Assembly (NCBI GenBank): GCA_029339505.1
Contig: JAQISU010000167.1
Coordinates: 527,001-591,000, forward strand
DNA from: Unio delphinus
Taxonomy: Eukaryota > Mollusca > Bivalvia > Unionida > Unionidae
Direction of reading: 5' to 3'
DNA length: 64,000 nucleotides
Under the pieces are notes generated by a model, which was given only the letters and a program-made list of their open reading frames with translations, was not told where the DNA came from and searched no databases. Every line of letters begins with the position of its first letter. Position 1 is the first letter of the stretch. Below are positions 35,598-44,170 of this stretch, piece by piece. The translations under genes were made by a program, and so were the position numbers.

Positions 35598-38500
35598 CAC
35601 CCTTGCGTCTATTGCACTCAAGACAAGTCAACATCACATTATTTCTGACATGACCGAGATTGTTATTTTTTCTGTCTACGGTGAATTGGCGAGGATCCTT
35701 ATCCGAATACTGCCAACGCATTATACAATTGCAACTCGCGCAGTGATTATTCTGTTGTTTCTTCAAAGTGATTATTAATTCAGCATCAATATCAAATTCT
35801 CGTTGTTTTTTTTTGTCTTGTTGTTTGTAACCGGAGAGTTTTTTATCAATAATATCATCTATTGTGGTGTCATTATCATCGCCAATGATTTCATCATCGA
35901 AGACAATTCTTCGAAGTTGATTTATTTTTCGTACTCTAGACACTGCGAGATAGACTAAATTCGACCATTCTATGCGATTATCTACTATCCAAACAATTGT
36001 ATCCGATATAGTCAATCCTTGTGAAGAGTGTATTGTTGCTGCATAACCTAGCGTCCACGGGGATTTATTAGCACGCAATGCATCTTCAACAACATTGATA
36101 TCAACCAGCACAATATCATTTAATACTAAATTCTGTTTTTGACTTTGTCCTGGAATATCAACTTCAATATTCTGTTTTCGCGTATCCGATGGCCTATAAC
36201 AAAGGGGCACTGGAAGTGTTGCAAATTTTTGTTTATGCAATTCAAATAACTTCATCTGAAGTGTATCCCTGACTATTTTTCTACTTGCAATGATTAAATC
36301 GTTTGGTCTCCACATTTCCCAAAACTCATTCATGGGAGTTTCCGAAATTATTTCACGGGTTATTTCACACTGGATTCTATCCGGTTGTAATCTAATTAGT
36401 TTCTTCAATTCTTTTAATTCATTATCAAGTGATCTATGATCAGTATCAATTTCTTCATAATAGTCTACAAAACCCTTTAGCCATTCATGGGGAGATGCAC
36501 CGACAAATGGTGGAGGTTGGCCGTGATCACCGCACATGACGACTTTTGTATTCTTCAATAACAACCACTCAAGAAATATTTTTAAGACATCTTCTGACAC
36601 TGTGTCTATTTCATCCCACATGATGAATTCAGGAATAAATTTCTCTCCCATGCGCTCAGGAGTCCATTTATCTCCCTTCCATCGGAAAAAGCTGTGATAA
36701 GTGCAAGCATTTACCCCTCTCTGTATCATTTCTCTTGCAAGTCTGTGAGTCGGTGTTAGCACAATCATGTTAGAAACGCTAGCGTTTCCACGACGGAATA
36801 ACTCAATTACCCGGGTTGTTTTTCCTGACCCGCCACAACCGTTTAAATAAACTGTTTTATACAGGCATATTGGATCAGAAATCGGTGGTGCACTAGAAAA
36901 TTCTGAACACTGATTGCTTTCTAAGTAATTATTTTCAATGGTAACATCTGCTGATGGAATATAATCATGAATCATTTCTTTCTTAATTCTCCATGTCCCC
37001 CATTTCTCGTTGCCAGTAGCCTTAAAATCAGCCATTTTGCTATTTATGTAAAATGAGTCAGTGGCAACTCTAACTGCGGTGGTAGGAAATCTATTGATCA
37101 TTGAAAACAGATTAATAGAAGCATAACCGAGCATAGAAGCTCTCAAATGTGTGTACTGCGGATGGTATCCATCAGTGTAAGTAACAATTGTACCCAATTT
37201 GGTTCCATCGGACATAAATGCGTCCTTACGATTGACATATAGGCCTTTATTCGTTAAATCCGCCATTACAAAATCGTATTCAGCGTTGTCTATAATCAAT
37301 CGTGAAGAATATTTCGTATTATCATCTTTGCCACCTTGGGTAAATTTACCGATTATTCTTCGTCCAAGATTTTTTGCTTCATTGTTTCTGATTTCAAATA
37401 ACTGTCTGGACCAATCCATGATTTGTTGTTCATTAAAATCAGGAAACAGTTTTCGCTCTTCGCTAATTATTTTTTCTAGATCAGGTTGTGGTAACCAGAC
37501 TGATTTCTGTGCCCGATAGGATATAATTGCTTCACTGACAATTAATGATTTTAACATTTTACAATCAAGCATATACCGTAACAACACTATTGGCATCCAG
37601 TGTTTTTCAGACATGTGTTTACCAATCCAAAGATAACTACACGGATGAAGTCCTTCAGCCATTTCAAATGATACCACACAAGCGAATCCGGTTAAATCAA
37701 AATCAGGAAGTGGTCCATTAATAGCAACACGGGTCATTTCGTGTGTAGGGTGTCCAAATCGTTTGAAATATTTCTCGCATTCTCCATACCCAAGAAAACT
37801 TCCTGGATAACACGCAATCATATCAACTAAAATAACGGAATCAGAGGTGTATTTTGTGTTCCATAATCCGCCGTGGCTGTATTCAAGACAGGACAATTTG
37901 ACATCTGATAAAAACTCACTTCGTGTTGGTTTCCACGCGTTTTTCTTTCTAGCAAAATGTGCTGCAATGGATGGTACTGTAAAACAGTTTGCTAATAATT
38001 GATCGTCTTCTTCTCCGTCCTCAGAAAACTCACTAGCTAGTTGTTTCATTTGATTCTGCAGTTCTTCAGTACGGTATAATTCTCCGTTGGGCCTTACAAA
38101 CTGATCAAATCTGCATTCCTCGTCTGAATTACTATGAAATAGCCACGCTGACACAGGATCGTTTTTACTCAAATGGTAAATAGCATCAAATAATTTCTGC
38201 TCTGAAAAAAACTCTTCGGTTTGGGATAGATATTTTACGGTTCTATCCCGTGGAAATATTGTTACTGCAGATGACCACGCGTGCGCGTTATGATCAATAA
38301 TTTCAATGGGGGTTCCTTTTGATTGATATTTCGATTCGTATAATACTTCTCCGGTGATTGTTCTTACCGATATTGGAAATCTTAATGATTTTTCTAATTT
38401 AGTTATATCCTGAATTGTTGCCCCATGCTCTTTTACCGTGAACTCCCACTCGGTTATTTTTTTTCGTCTTAGATCAGTGAGTTTATTTCCCCGGGATGCA

Positions 38501-39438
38501 TTTGTGAAGTGTTCTATTATTCGTTCTGCTACACAATTGAGCCCTGTCGAATATTTCATGGGTGCTAGTTTTGAAATATCAGGTTTTTCATTGAGCGGAT
38601 AGATCCCGTAAACAACTGCTGTGACAGGATAAGATCTTTCGTAGTAGGGTTTATCAATTCCAGTCAAAATTCCCGGTTTTGAATCCTGATTCACGGTGAC
38701 AGTTTTTTTGCCCTTGAGAATGGGTTCAAATTTATCCTTAATAATCCATTTGCCATTCTCACGGATAATGAATTTGATTCGGAAAAAATGACTTTTTTCC
38801 CCAACACGTGAAATGATCGCTGCTGCCTTTTCATCATTCATGGTAGCGTCAACAACACCATCAATTCGAAATGTTGACCAACAATAAGATGCTCCATCAC
38901 GCTTGAATTCATTAAAACAGTCTCTGATGGGTTTATCAAGAATTTTATTTTTGGGTGTATTAGAAACTATATCAAGATTGAATTGAGCATCCTTCCATGG
39001 TGATCTCATGTTTCCGTCTCTTGGACGTTTGTTACGTTTTTTGGGTCTATCGCGATTAGATCTAGGATTGATTTTCAATAATCTCTTAAACTCTTTCATG
39101 TTTCCGTCTATTGGGCGTTTGTTACGCTTTTTGGGTCTATCGATATTAAATTTAGGATTGATTTTCAATAATCTCTTAAACTCTTTCATGTTTCCGTCTC
39201 TTGGACGTTTTTGACGTTTGTTTCCGTCTATTGGACGTTTTTTGGGTTTATCGAGATTAAATCTAGGATTGATTTTCAATAATCTCTTAAACTCTTTCAT
39301 GTTTCCGTCTCTTGGACGTTTTTGACGTTTTTTTGGTCTATCGAGATTAAATCTAGGATTGATTTTCAATAATCTCTTGAACTCTCTATCAGCATTGAAT
39401 TTAGCATTTGTCGAAGTCAATCTCTTGAACTCCTTCAT
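35590..39438 (-). CDS. PolB-like polymerase / SF1 helicase / HNH nuclease fusion, 1282 aa
   Basis: Order: residues 1-143, basic repeats opening MKEFKRLLKINP with KKRNKRP-type nuclear-signal-like runs; 144-500, unassigned, including HNAHAW; about 500-810, family-B polymerase palm, with a YSHGG box, motif A VDMIACYPGS (Asp539), motif B RRIIGKFTQ (near 695) and motif C VATDSFYI (Asp794); 865-1205, SF1B Pif1/RecD-like helicase with Walker A GCGGSGKT (Lys873), WDEIDT (near 941), GDHGQ (near 972), HSSQGLT and VSRVRK; about 1225-1282, HNH nuclease (HCASC, DRKNNNLGHVRNN, CLECNRRKG). No other polymerase gene exists in the element, so this is its replicase. The first Asp of the usual DTDS is Ala. I see no clear 3-5 exonuclease motifs. 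Other in-frame Mets begin each repeat, so shorter forms are possible. Confidence 0.88.
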   Translation of the reverse strand: MKEFKRLTSTNAKFNADREFKRLLKINPRFNLDRPKKRQKRPRDGNMKEFKRLLKINPRFNLDKPKKRPIDGNKRQKRPRDGNMKEFKRLLKINPKFNIDRPKKRNKRPIDGNMKEFKRLLKINPRSNRDRPKKRNKRPRDGNMRSPWKDAQFNLDIVSNTPKNKILDKPIRDCFNEFKRDGASYCWSTFRIDGVVDATMNDEKAAAIISRVGEKSHFFRIKFIIRENGKWIIKDKFEPILKGKKTVTVNQDSKPGILTGIDKPYYERSYPVTAVVYGIYPLNEKPDISKLAPMKYSTGLNCVAERIIEHFTNASRGNKLTDLRRKKITEWEFTVKEHGATIQDITKLEKSLRFPISVRTITGEVLYESKYQSKGTPIEIIDHNAHAWSSAVTIFPRDRTVKYLSQTEEFFSEQKLFDAIYHLSKNDPVSAWLFHSNSDEECRFDQFVRPNGELYRTEELQNQMKQLASEFSEDGEEDDQLLANCFTVPSIAAHFARKKNAWKPTRSEFLSDVKLSCLEYSHGGLWNTKYTSDSVILVDMIACYPGSFLGYGECEKYFKRFGHPTHEMTRVAINGPLPDFDLTGFACVVSFEMAEGLHPCSYLWIGKHMSEKHWMPIVLLRYMLDCKMLKSLIVSEAIISYRAQKSVWLPQPDLEKIISEERKLFPDFNEQQIMDWSRQLFEIRNNEAKNLGRRIIGKFTQGGKDDNTKYSSRLIIDNAEYDFVMADLTNKGLYVNRKDAFMSDGTKLGTIVTYTDGYHPQYTHLRASMLGYASINLFSMINRFPTTAVRVATDSFYINSKMADFKATGNEKWGTWRIKKEMIHDYIPSADVTIENNYLESNQCSEFSSAPPISDPICLYKTVYLNGCGGSGKTTRVIELFRRGNASVSNMIVLTPTHRLAREMIQRGVNACTYHSFFRWKGDKWTPERMGEKFIPEFIMWDEIDTVSEDVLKIFLEWLLLKNTKVVMCGDHGQPPPFVGASPHEWLKGFVDYYEEIDTDHRSLDNELKELKKLIRLQPDRIQCEITREIISETPMNEFWEMWRPNDLIIASRKIVRDTLQMKLFELHKQKFATLPVPLCYRPSDTRKQNIEVDIPGQSQKQNLVLNDIVLVDINVVEDALRANKSPWTLGYAATIHSSQGLTISDTIVWIVDNRIEWSNLVYLAVSRVRKINQLRRIVFDDEIIGDDNDTTIDDIIDKKLSGYKQQDKKKQREFDIDAELIITLKKQQNNHCASCNCIMRWQYSDKDPRQFTVDRKNNNLGHVRNNVMLTCLECNRRKGAS
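39010..39437 (-). repeat. In-frame coding repeats at the 5-prime end of the replicase gene
   Basis: Four copies of a 30-37-codon unit, two with an exact 90-bp spacing, each encoding MKEFKRLLKINP followed by a basic tail (KKRNKRPIDGN or KKRQKRPRDGN). A partial unit precedes them. Copies are very similar at DNA level, so they expanded recently and copy number probably varies. The basic clusters resemble nuclear localisation signals. Confidence 0.9.
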
Positions 39439-39462
39439 GCTATATACAAAACAAACATTTAA

Positions 39463-39858
39463 ATGAAAGTTTTATGTATAATGAATCACTGCAAATGGCT
39501 CATGATGGGAAATGTAACCCCGTGTAACAAATCATGCAGAAAAAATGAGTACTGTAGGTATCATATGCAAAGTTTTCGACGTGGAAGTCTTGGTCCGTTA
39601 CCCTGTATTCGATGTGGGGTTGGGGTTAAGGGAAGATCACAATTGTGTAGTGATTGTGGTGGTAAGCGATATAGGGAATTGAAGCGTTATTATGATAAAA
39701 GAATAAAAAATGGACAATCCATCAGAAATTTTGACCCTGAAAAGGTCTTTGACCCTGATAACGTCACTGACAAAATCATAAGAACTCCGCAAGACTACAT
39801 CGAAAGATTCTCCAGTGATGTAATTATTGAACCAAACACTGAATTAGACAAACAATAG
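39463..39858 (+). CDS. Cysteine-rich zinc-ribbon-like protein, unknown function
   Basis: 131 residues. The N-terminal part has several Cys/His residues (HCKW, PCNKSCRK, YCRYH) and then two CxxC pairs (PCIRCG and LCSDCG), enough for two zinc sites. A basic helix (RYRELKRYYDKRIK) and an acidic tail follow. The start is 24 bp from the divergent replicase start, so the two probably share a promoter region. Small zinc proteins like this recur in Polintons; the role is unknown, perhaps early transcription. Confidence 0.75.
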   Translation: MKVLCIMNHCKWLMMGNVTPCNKSCRKNEYCRYHMQSFRRGSLGPLPCIRCGVGVKGRSQLCSDCGGKRYRELKRYYDKRIKNGQSIRNFDPEKVFDPDNVTDKIIRTPQDYIERFSSDVIIEPNTELDKQ

Positions 39859-39868
39859 AATAGTATAT

Positions 39869-40375
39869 ATGAACCAAGAATTCAGACAGCATCCAGTGAT
39901 TACAAATTATGAAGCATCCAGTGATGGTACTGTCAGAAACCGTAGACTAAAGAAATCAGTTGGTGTTGTGAATAATCACGGATACTTGATATTTACTGTT
40001 AGGGAGGGAAAAGAAACGAAAAATTATCTCATTCATCGTTTCGTATTTGAATGTTTTAATGGATTGATCAAAGATGGTTTTGTTATTTATCACAAGGATT
40101 CTAATCCAAAGAATAATTCTGTATCCAATCTGCAGGCTATCACACTGAGTGAGAATTCCAAACGAGGAAGAGCTGGCACTTGCAAAACGGTTTGGAAGAG
40201 ACCTGTGACATCTTTGAATACAACAACTAATGAAGAAAAAATATTTCAATCATTATATGAAGCCGGTAAATTTTTCGATATTTGTGGACCGTCAGTACGA
40301 AAAGTTGCAGAGGGGATTTATCGATCGGCTATTTCAAAAAAGACGGGGCAAAAAGTTCAATTTAGTTATGTCTAA
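39869..40375 (+). CDS. NUMOD4/HNH homing-type endonuclease
   Basis: 168 residues. Residues 8-30 (YEASSDGTVRNRR) match NUMOD4; about 50-95 match HNH_3, with the His of LIHRFVFECFNG, VIYHKD and NNSVSNLQAIT; about 125-150 (SLYEAGKFF, then SVRKVAEG) match the NUMOD1/IENR helix-turn-helix DNA-binding repeat. These nucleases cut one recognition site in DNA and often spread as selfish genes in phages and giant viruses. It is intact and preceded by TATATATG. It is free-standing, with no intron or intein seen. Confidence 0.88.
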   Translation: MNQEFRQHPVITNYEASSDGTVRNRRLKKSVGVVNNHGYLIFTVREGKETKNYLIHRFVFECFNGLIKDGFVIYHKDSNPKNNSVSNLQAITLSENSKRGRAGTCKTVWKRPVTSLNTTTNEEKIFQSLYEAGKFFDICGPSVRKVAEGIYRSAISKKTGQKVQFSYV

Positions 40376-40419
40376 TGCGTCATAATTTCCAATTAGAGAT
40401 ATGTCATACTTATAGAATA

Positions 40420-40776
40420 ATGAATTCTGAAAACATGAATAGCATCATAGTTGAAATAGCAAAATTGAAAAATCAGGATATCAAACTATCAGATGGATTA
40501 AATCCTGACCAAATTGTGTCTGATTTTCAGGATATAGAATACGGGGTTAACAACAATAAATATATGCTACCCAAGAAATATGCACTCATCAAAAAAATTC
40601 AGAATTCTATTAAAGACTCTCTTTCATTTTCCAGTGACATCAGTGTGTTCGTTCCGTTGTATACTATCGTAGAGGGAATACGAAAAGAATTAGGTAACGA
40701 ATACGAATTGAAAAAAGAAGTCAACTCTAAAATTAGAAACCTACGAGCATTAATTCAAGAAAATGAACAATTTTGA
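40420..40776 (+). CDS. Small protein, unknown function
   Basis: 118 residues from the ATG at 40420; the frame also opens at 40375, overlapping the previous stop (TAATG), so a 133-residue form by coupled initiation is possible. Predicted mostly helical, mixed charge, no Cys cluster and no membrane segment. No family recognised. It is the last gene before the non-coding control region, and its stop codon lies in the first iteron. Confidence 0.6.
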   Translation: MNSENMNSIIVEIAKLKNQDIKLSDGLNPDQIVSDFQDIEYGVNNNKYMLPKKYALIKKIQNSIKDSLSFSSDISVFVPLYTIVEGIRKELGNEYELKKEVNSKIRNLRALIQENEQF

Positions 40777-40870
40777 TTGCCCGACCATTGATTGCCCGAC
40801 CCGTATCATTTTTTGATTGCCCGACCATTATCATTCCGACCCTCATTTTTTTTAGCCGACCCTCAAGGGG
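40773..40870. repeat. Iteron-like repeats TTGATTGCCCGACC
   Basis: Three copies of TTGATTGCCCGACC start at 40773, 40788 and 40812; the shorter core CCGACCCTC follows at about 40835 and 40856. The spacing is irregular. These G/C-rich boxes stand out in AT-rich DNA and lie at the start of the replication/structure boundary. Confidence 0.8.
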
Positions 40871-40917
40871 GATGTCAAAAATCGATGACGATGTGTCAGA
40901 TTGGTCAAAACTAGAAT

Positions 40918-41190
40918 GTTGAAACTATCAGTATTATTTTATTTATATACAATTTTGATACTTTCAACATCAATGATAGAGCTGTCAAAACAATCAAATA
41001 ACACTTCCATGACCGTATCAAAAATCATCCGACATGTAACAAAAGTGAGGAAACTGTGGTATTAATTATTTTATATACAATTTCCACACTTTCCTCATCA
41101 ATGATAGAAGCTGTTATAGAATGAAATAACACTTCCATGACCGTATCAAAAATCATCCGACATGTCAAAAAAGTGGAGAAAGTGTTTTAC
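40918..41190. promoter_or_regulatory. 128-bp direct repeat with paired hairpins; candidate origin or late control region
   Basis: Hairpin 1 is 40918-40968 and hairpin 2 is 41047-41096. Each has a 13-bp stem with one C-C mismatch at the same position and an AT-rich loop containing TTATATACAATT. Five stem pairs differ between the two, all compensated. They are embedded in a 128-bp repeat: a 42-bp block is identical at 40996-41037 and 41124-41165, and ATCAATGATAGA is at 40969 and 41097. A third, degraded stem arm follows at about 41172. The region has no reading frame and lies just before the structural operon. Confidence 0.78.
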
Positions 41191-41219
41191 AATTGAAAAA
41201 TAGTTTGCGATTTCAAATA

Positions 41220-42179
41220 ATGGTCAATGAAGCATTAACAACCCGATTGGCTCGTGAACGACTGGATGCAATCAGGAGATTTGTACCAATTCGTGACTCT
41301 GTAAGAAATAAACTGCAACAACGACAGAGTTTACAAACTGATTTTGCTCTGGGGTCTGAAGAATTGTTTAAACCAGTAACCACAGCAACGAAAGGAGTAG
41401 AGCGTGCTTTACTGGGAGATGGTCCCGAGACGGGAAAATCTGTTATTGGTGAACTTGAAAAAATAGCAGCGAAAACTGAACAAACAAAACAAATGGAATC
41501 AAAGAGAACAGTAGATGATTTACGCATGAGATTTAACGAAGAAGGGTTAGCAGCAATTGATGAGACTGATCCAACAGAAATTCCTACGCTTGTTGTTACT
41601 TCTTATGAAAACAGAAAAAAAATGTTGAAACCAGAACATCATAAATATGTTAAGAATTTAACTCACTGGGCTGATATATTCTACAAAATCAAAACTGGAA
41701 AAAGTCAAAAAAAGACGGATAGTGCATCATACATCGAATATATCAGGATGGTGGATCACGTGTATAATCAATATGAAGAACTAAAACAACAACAAAAACC
41801 GCCAAAATTGGAAAGAAAGCGAGAGCAACCTGCAAAGAAAATATCTTTTTCACCTAAAAAACAACAAATACCACGTGATGATGATGATGATGATGATTAT
41901 TTACAAACTACGGATTTAGAAAAACTAGATGAAGCAGCTGGTTATAGCGGAAGTGGATTAGGAAATCCAAGGATTGGAAACATTTGTCCTGATAGTGTTA
42001 TCAATGATATATCACGATTAGATGTTCTCATCGGAGGAAAACGAGCTGGAAATAACTCTCCAGAAATAATTAATGAAGCAGCTGATATCTGTAGACGGTT
42101 ATTTGCCGGCGGTATCATGGATATCAAAACCTATCGAGATTTCATTGACGAGTTAGCAAATGGGTATCATAGCGATTAA
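41220..42179 (+). CDS. Structural-region protein, unknown function, coiled-coil-rich
   Basis: 319 residues from the ATG at 41220. The N-terminal half is charged and helical (RLARERLDAIRRF, RNKLQQRQSLQ) and looks like a coiled coil; residues near 205-245 are low complexity (Lys/Gln-rich, then DDDDDDDY); a compact C-terminal part (near 250-319) follows. A gene of this layout sits at the head of the late block in other Polintons, but I know no assigned role; it may be a scaffold or internal capsid protein. AATTGAAAA lies 20 nt before the ATG. Confidence 0.7.
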   Translation: MVNEALTTRLARERLDAIRRFVPIRDSVRNKLQQRQSLQTDFALGSEELFKPVTTATKGVERALLGDGPETGKSVIGELEKIAAKTEQTKQMESKRTVDDLRMRFNEEGLAAIDETDPTEIPTLVVTSYENRKKMLKPEHHKYVKNLTHWADIFYKIKTGKSQKKTDSASYIEYIRMVDHVYNQYEELKQQQKPPKLERKREQPAKKISFSPKKQQIPRDDDDDDDYLQTTDLEKLDEAAGYSGSGLGNPRIGNICPDSVINDISRLDVLIGGKRAGNNSPEIINEAADICRRLFAGGIMDIKTYRDFIDELANGYHSD

Positions 42180-42212
42180 ATAACAATTGAAAACACTATT
42201 GTTTTTATAATA

Positions 42213-42644
42213 ATGATCATCCATTACAATCATGATAAACCAACCCCAGTCTATGTAGTTAATTCACGGTTTCCAGTTTATAGAGCATACTACGGAGATG
42301 GCCTCGGCAATACCATTTTAGGATTCTTTTCAAGAATGGCTCCAAAAGTGATGCCGTTAGCTAAACAGTTATCAATGAAAGCCATTGATGTTATTCGTGA
42401 TAAGGGTATTAGTACTGTTGGAAATCTTGCCGGGAAAGCGTTTTCAACTGCGAAGGATAAAATAACATCATTAGTGGGGCGAAAAAAGAAACCGTTACCG
42501 TCTACAGAAGAAATGCCTGCAAGTGTTAGTAAAATTATAAATAACGCAGTAGATGAAAAATTAGCGTCGATGGTAAATCAAGGAGACCAAAGCAATATTG
42601 CAAACATGATAGCGGGAAGTGGCCTTAAAAAACTACGTCGATGA
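42213..42644 (+). CDS. Small late protein with amphipathic helix (putative minor virion protein)
   Basis: 143 residues. A short N-terminal segment is followed by a Gly-rich hinge (GDGLGNTILGFF) and a long Lys-rich amphipathic region (RMAPKVMPLAKQLS), then a basic KKKP patch and a C terminus ending KKLRR. The composition suggests a membrane-active or DNA-associated internal capsid protein, comparable in position to adenovirus pVI-like proteins; that comparison is an inference. AATTGAAAA lies 19 nt before the ATG. Confidence 0.65.
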   Translation: MIIHYNHDKPTPVYVVNSRFPVYRAYYGDGLGNTILGFFSRMAPKVMPLAKQLSMKAIDVIRDKGISTVGNLAGKAFSTAKDKITSLVGRKKKPLPSTEEMPASVSKIINNAVDEKLASMVNQGDQSNIANMIAGSGLKKLRR

Positions 42645-42698
42645 AAATGAAAAAATCGTTTACGATTTCACTATTTAGACTCTGATAAATAGAATAAA

Positions 42699-44131
42699 AT
42701 GTTCAAAAAATCATCTGATCCAGCGTTTGATATAGACGCCCCAGTTGGCAAGGATGATTCTGTACGCGATTATCAATATTACGCCTATCATGCCATAGAC
42801 TCAAATAGTCGAGCAAGAATTGATCTTCAAGTCCATGATACCAGTAAATACTTTTTGCCCTGTGAAGCATTTATTGAAGTAGAAGGAGAAATTGTAACAG
42901 CTGCTGATACTACTAATGTACCAGCACCGTATCCAGCTGGTACTCAAGTCGGTTTTGTCAATAATGGTATTATGGCGCTATTTGAGAGTGCTAGATATCT
43001 CATTGATGGAAAAGAAATTGAGTCCATAGATCGTGATGTTGATGTGGCTACAACAATAATCGGGTTAGCGAGATATTCTGATGATTATACAAGATCAGCG
43101 GGTCCATCTATGATGTTTGCAAAAGATGGTAAGAATACCGCTGGAGGAAATCCATTTATTATAAGACGACCAAATGATCGTGCTGCTCCTCCTGCTCCTG
43201 CTGGTATCGAGGATATGATTATAAACAACGATCCTAATTTCAATCTAGGAGCTGCAACACGAAACGCAATGTTGGGAGTAGGGCGTAGACCATTTTCATG
43301 TGCGATTCCACTGCATCACATATTTGGATTCTGTAGAAACGTCAGAAAAGTTATCTACGGGGCGAAGCATACAGTATCGCTTGTACGAAAGAGTGATGAT
43401 AACGACGCAATTTGGAGGATTCCAGCAAACCCAGCTGCAGCACATGTAAATGATGATGCCGGTAAAGTCAATTTAACAAAAATATCATTGTGGATGCCAG
43501 TGTTGACTCCAGCAATCACCGCAGAACAACGACTACTATCATTTATGGACCAAGGAGGAAAGTCGTTGTTGAGTTGGCTAACCGTGAGTACAGATGTGAA
43601 GCAATCAAATATCAACGGGTTATTCACTTGGAACCTAGCATCAAAACAAGGCGTTTCTGCGCCACGTCATATATTTATTGCGTTCCAAGATAACACACGA
43701 GTTGGCAATCAACTCTCCAGTCATATGATATTTGATCAATTAGGTGTGAAAGACGTCTCACTGAGAATAAACGGCCAGCAGGAACCATCTGAGGATATAC
43801 AACTTAATTACACAGAAAATCATATTGCACGAGTTTATCATCGTCTGTTGTCATTATGGCACGCGATCAAAATGTCGATACTGGTTTGCAAATATCACAA
43901 TTTGATTTTAAGAATCTGTATCCGATCTACTACTTCTCACTGGAACATCTCGATTTGACAAGACAGTCAGTTGTTGATATACACTTTAGAGCTAATGTGA
44001 CTCGTCCTGTTGGTCCTCCTGCTATTACTGATTATAGAGCGGTTGCTGTCATTCTCAGTGATAAATCAATGCTACTCGAAGGTGTTGGTGGAAGAATGAG
44101 AGTGGTAGATGCCCCAGTAGAAAATCTTTGA
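42699..44131 (+). pseudogene. Major capsid protein (double jelly roll), split by a -1 frame change
   Basis: The first frame (42699-43958, 419 codons) carries the capsid body, including an N-terminal FDIDAPVGKDDS-type opening and beta-rich repeats with FLPCEAF. The natural C-terminal part is in the -1 frame, open through 43856 to 44131 (FDFKNLYPIYYFSLEHLDL, then the last beta strands). The switch falls between about 43800 and 43856; beyond it the first frame gives an unrelated tail. I see no slippery heptamer there, so a one-base deletion (in this copy or in the assembly) is the simplest reading. Summed length, about 475 residues, suits a Polinton MCP. Confidence 0.85.
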
Positions 44132-44170
44132 ACGATTTTTCATTGAATTAGAATCAATCAATTATATATA

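Noticed and set aside
39008..39214. 68-codon + strand frame with internal repeats
   Set aside because: It is the antisense shadow of the basic repeats in the replicase gene.
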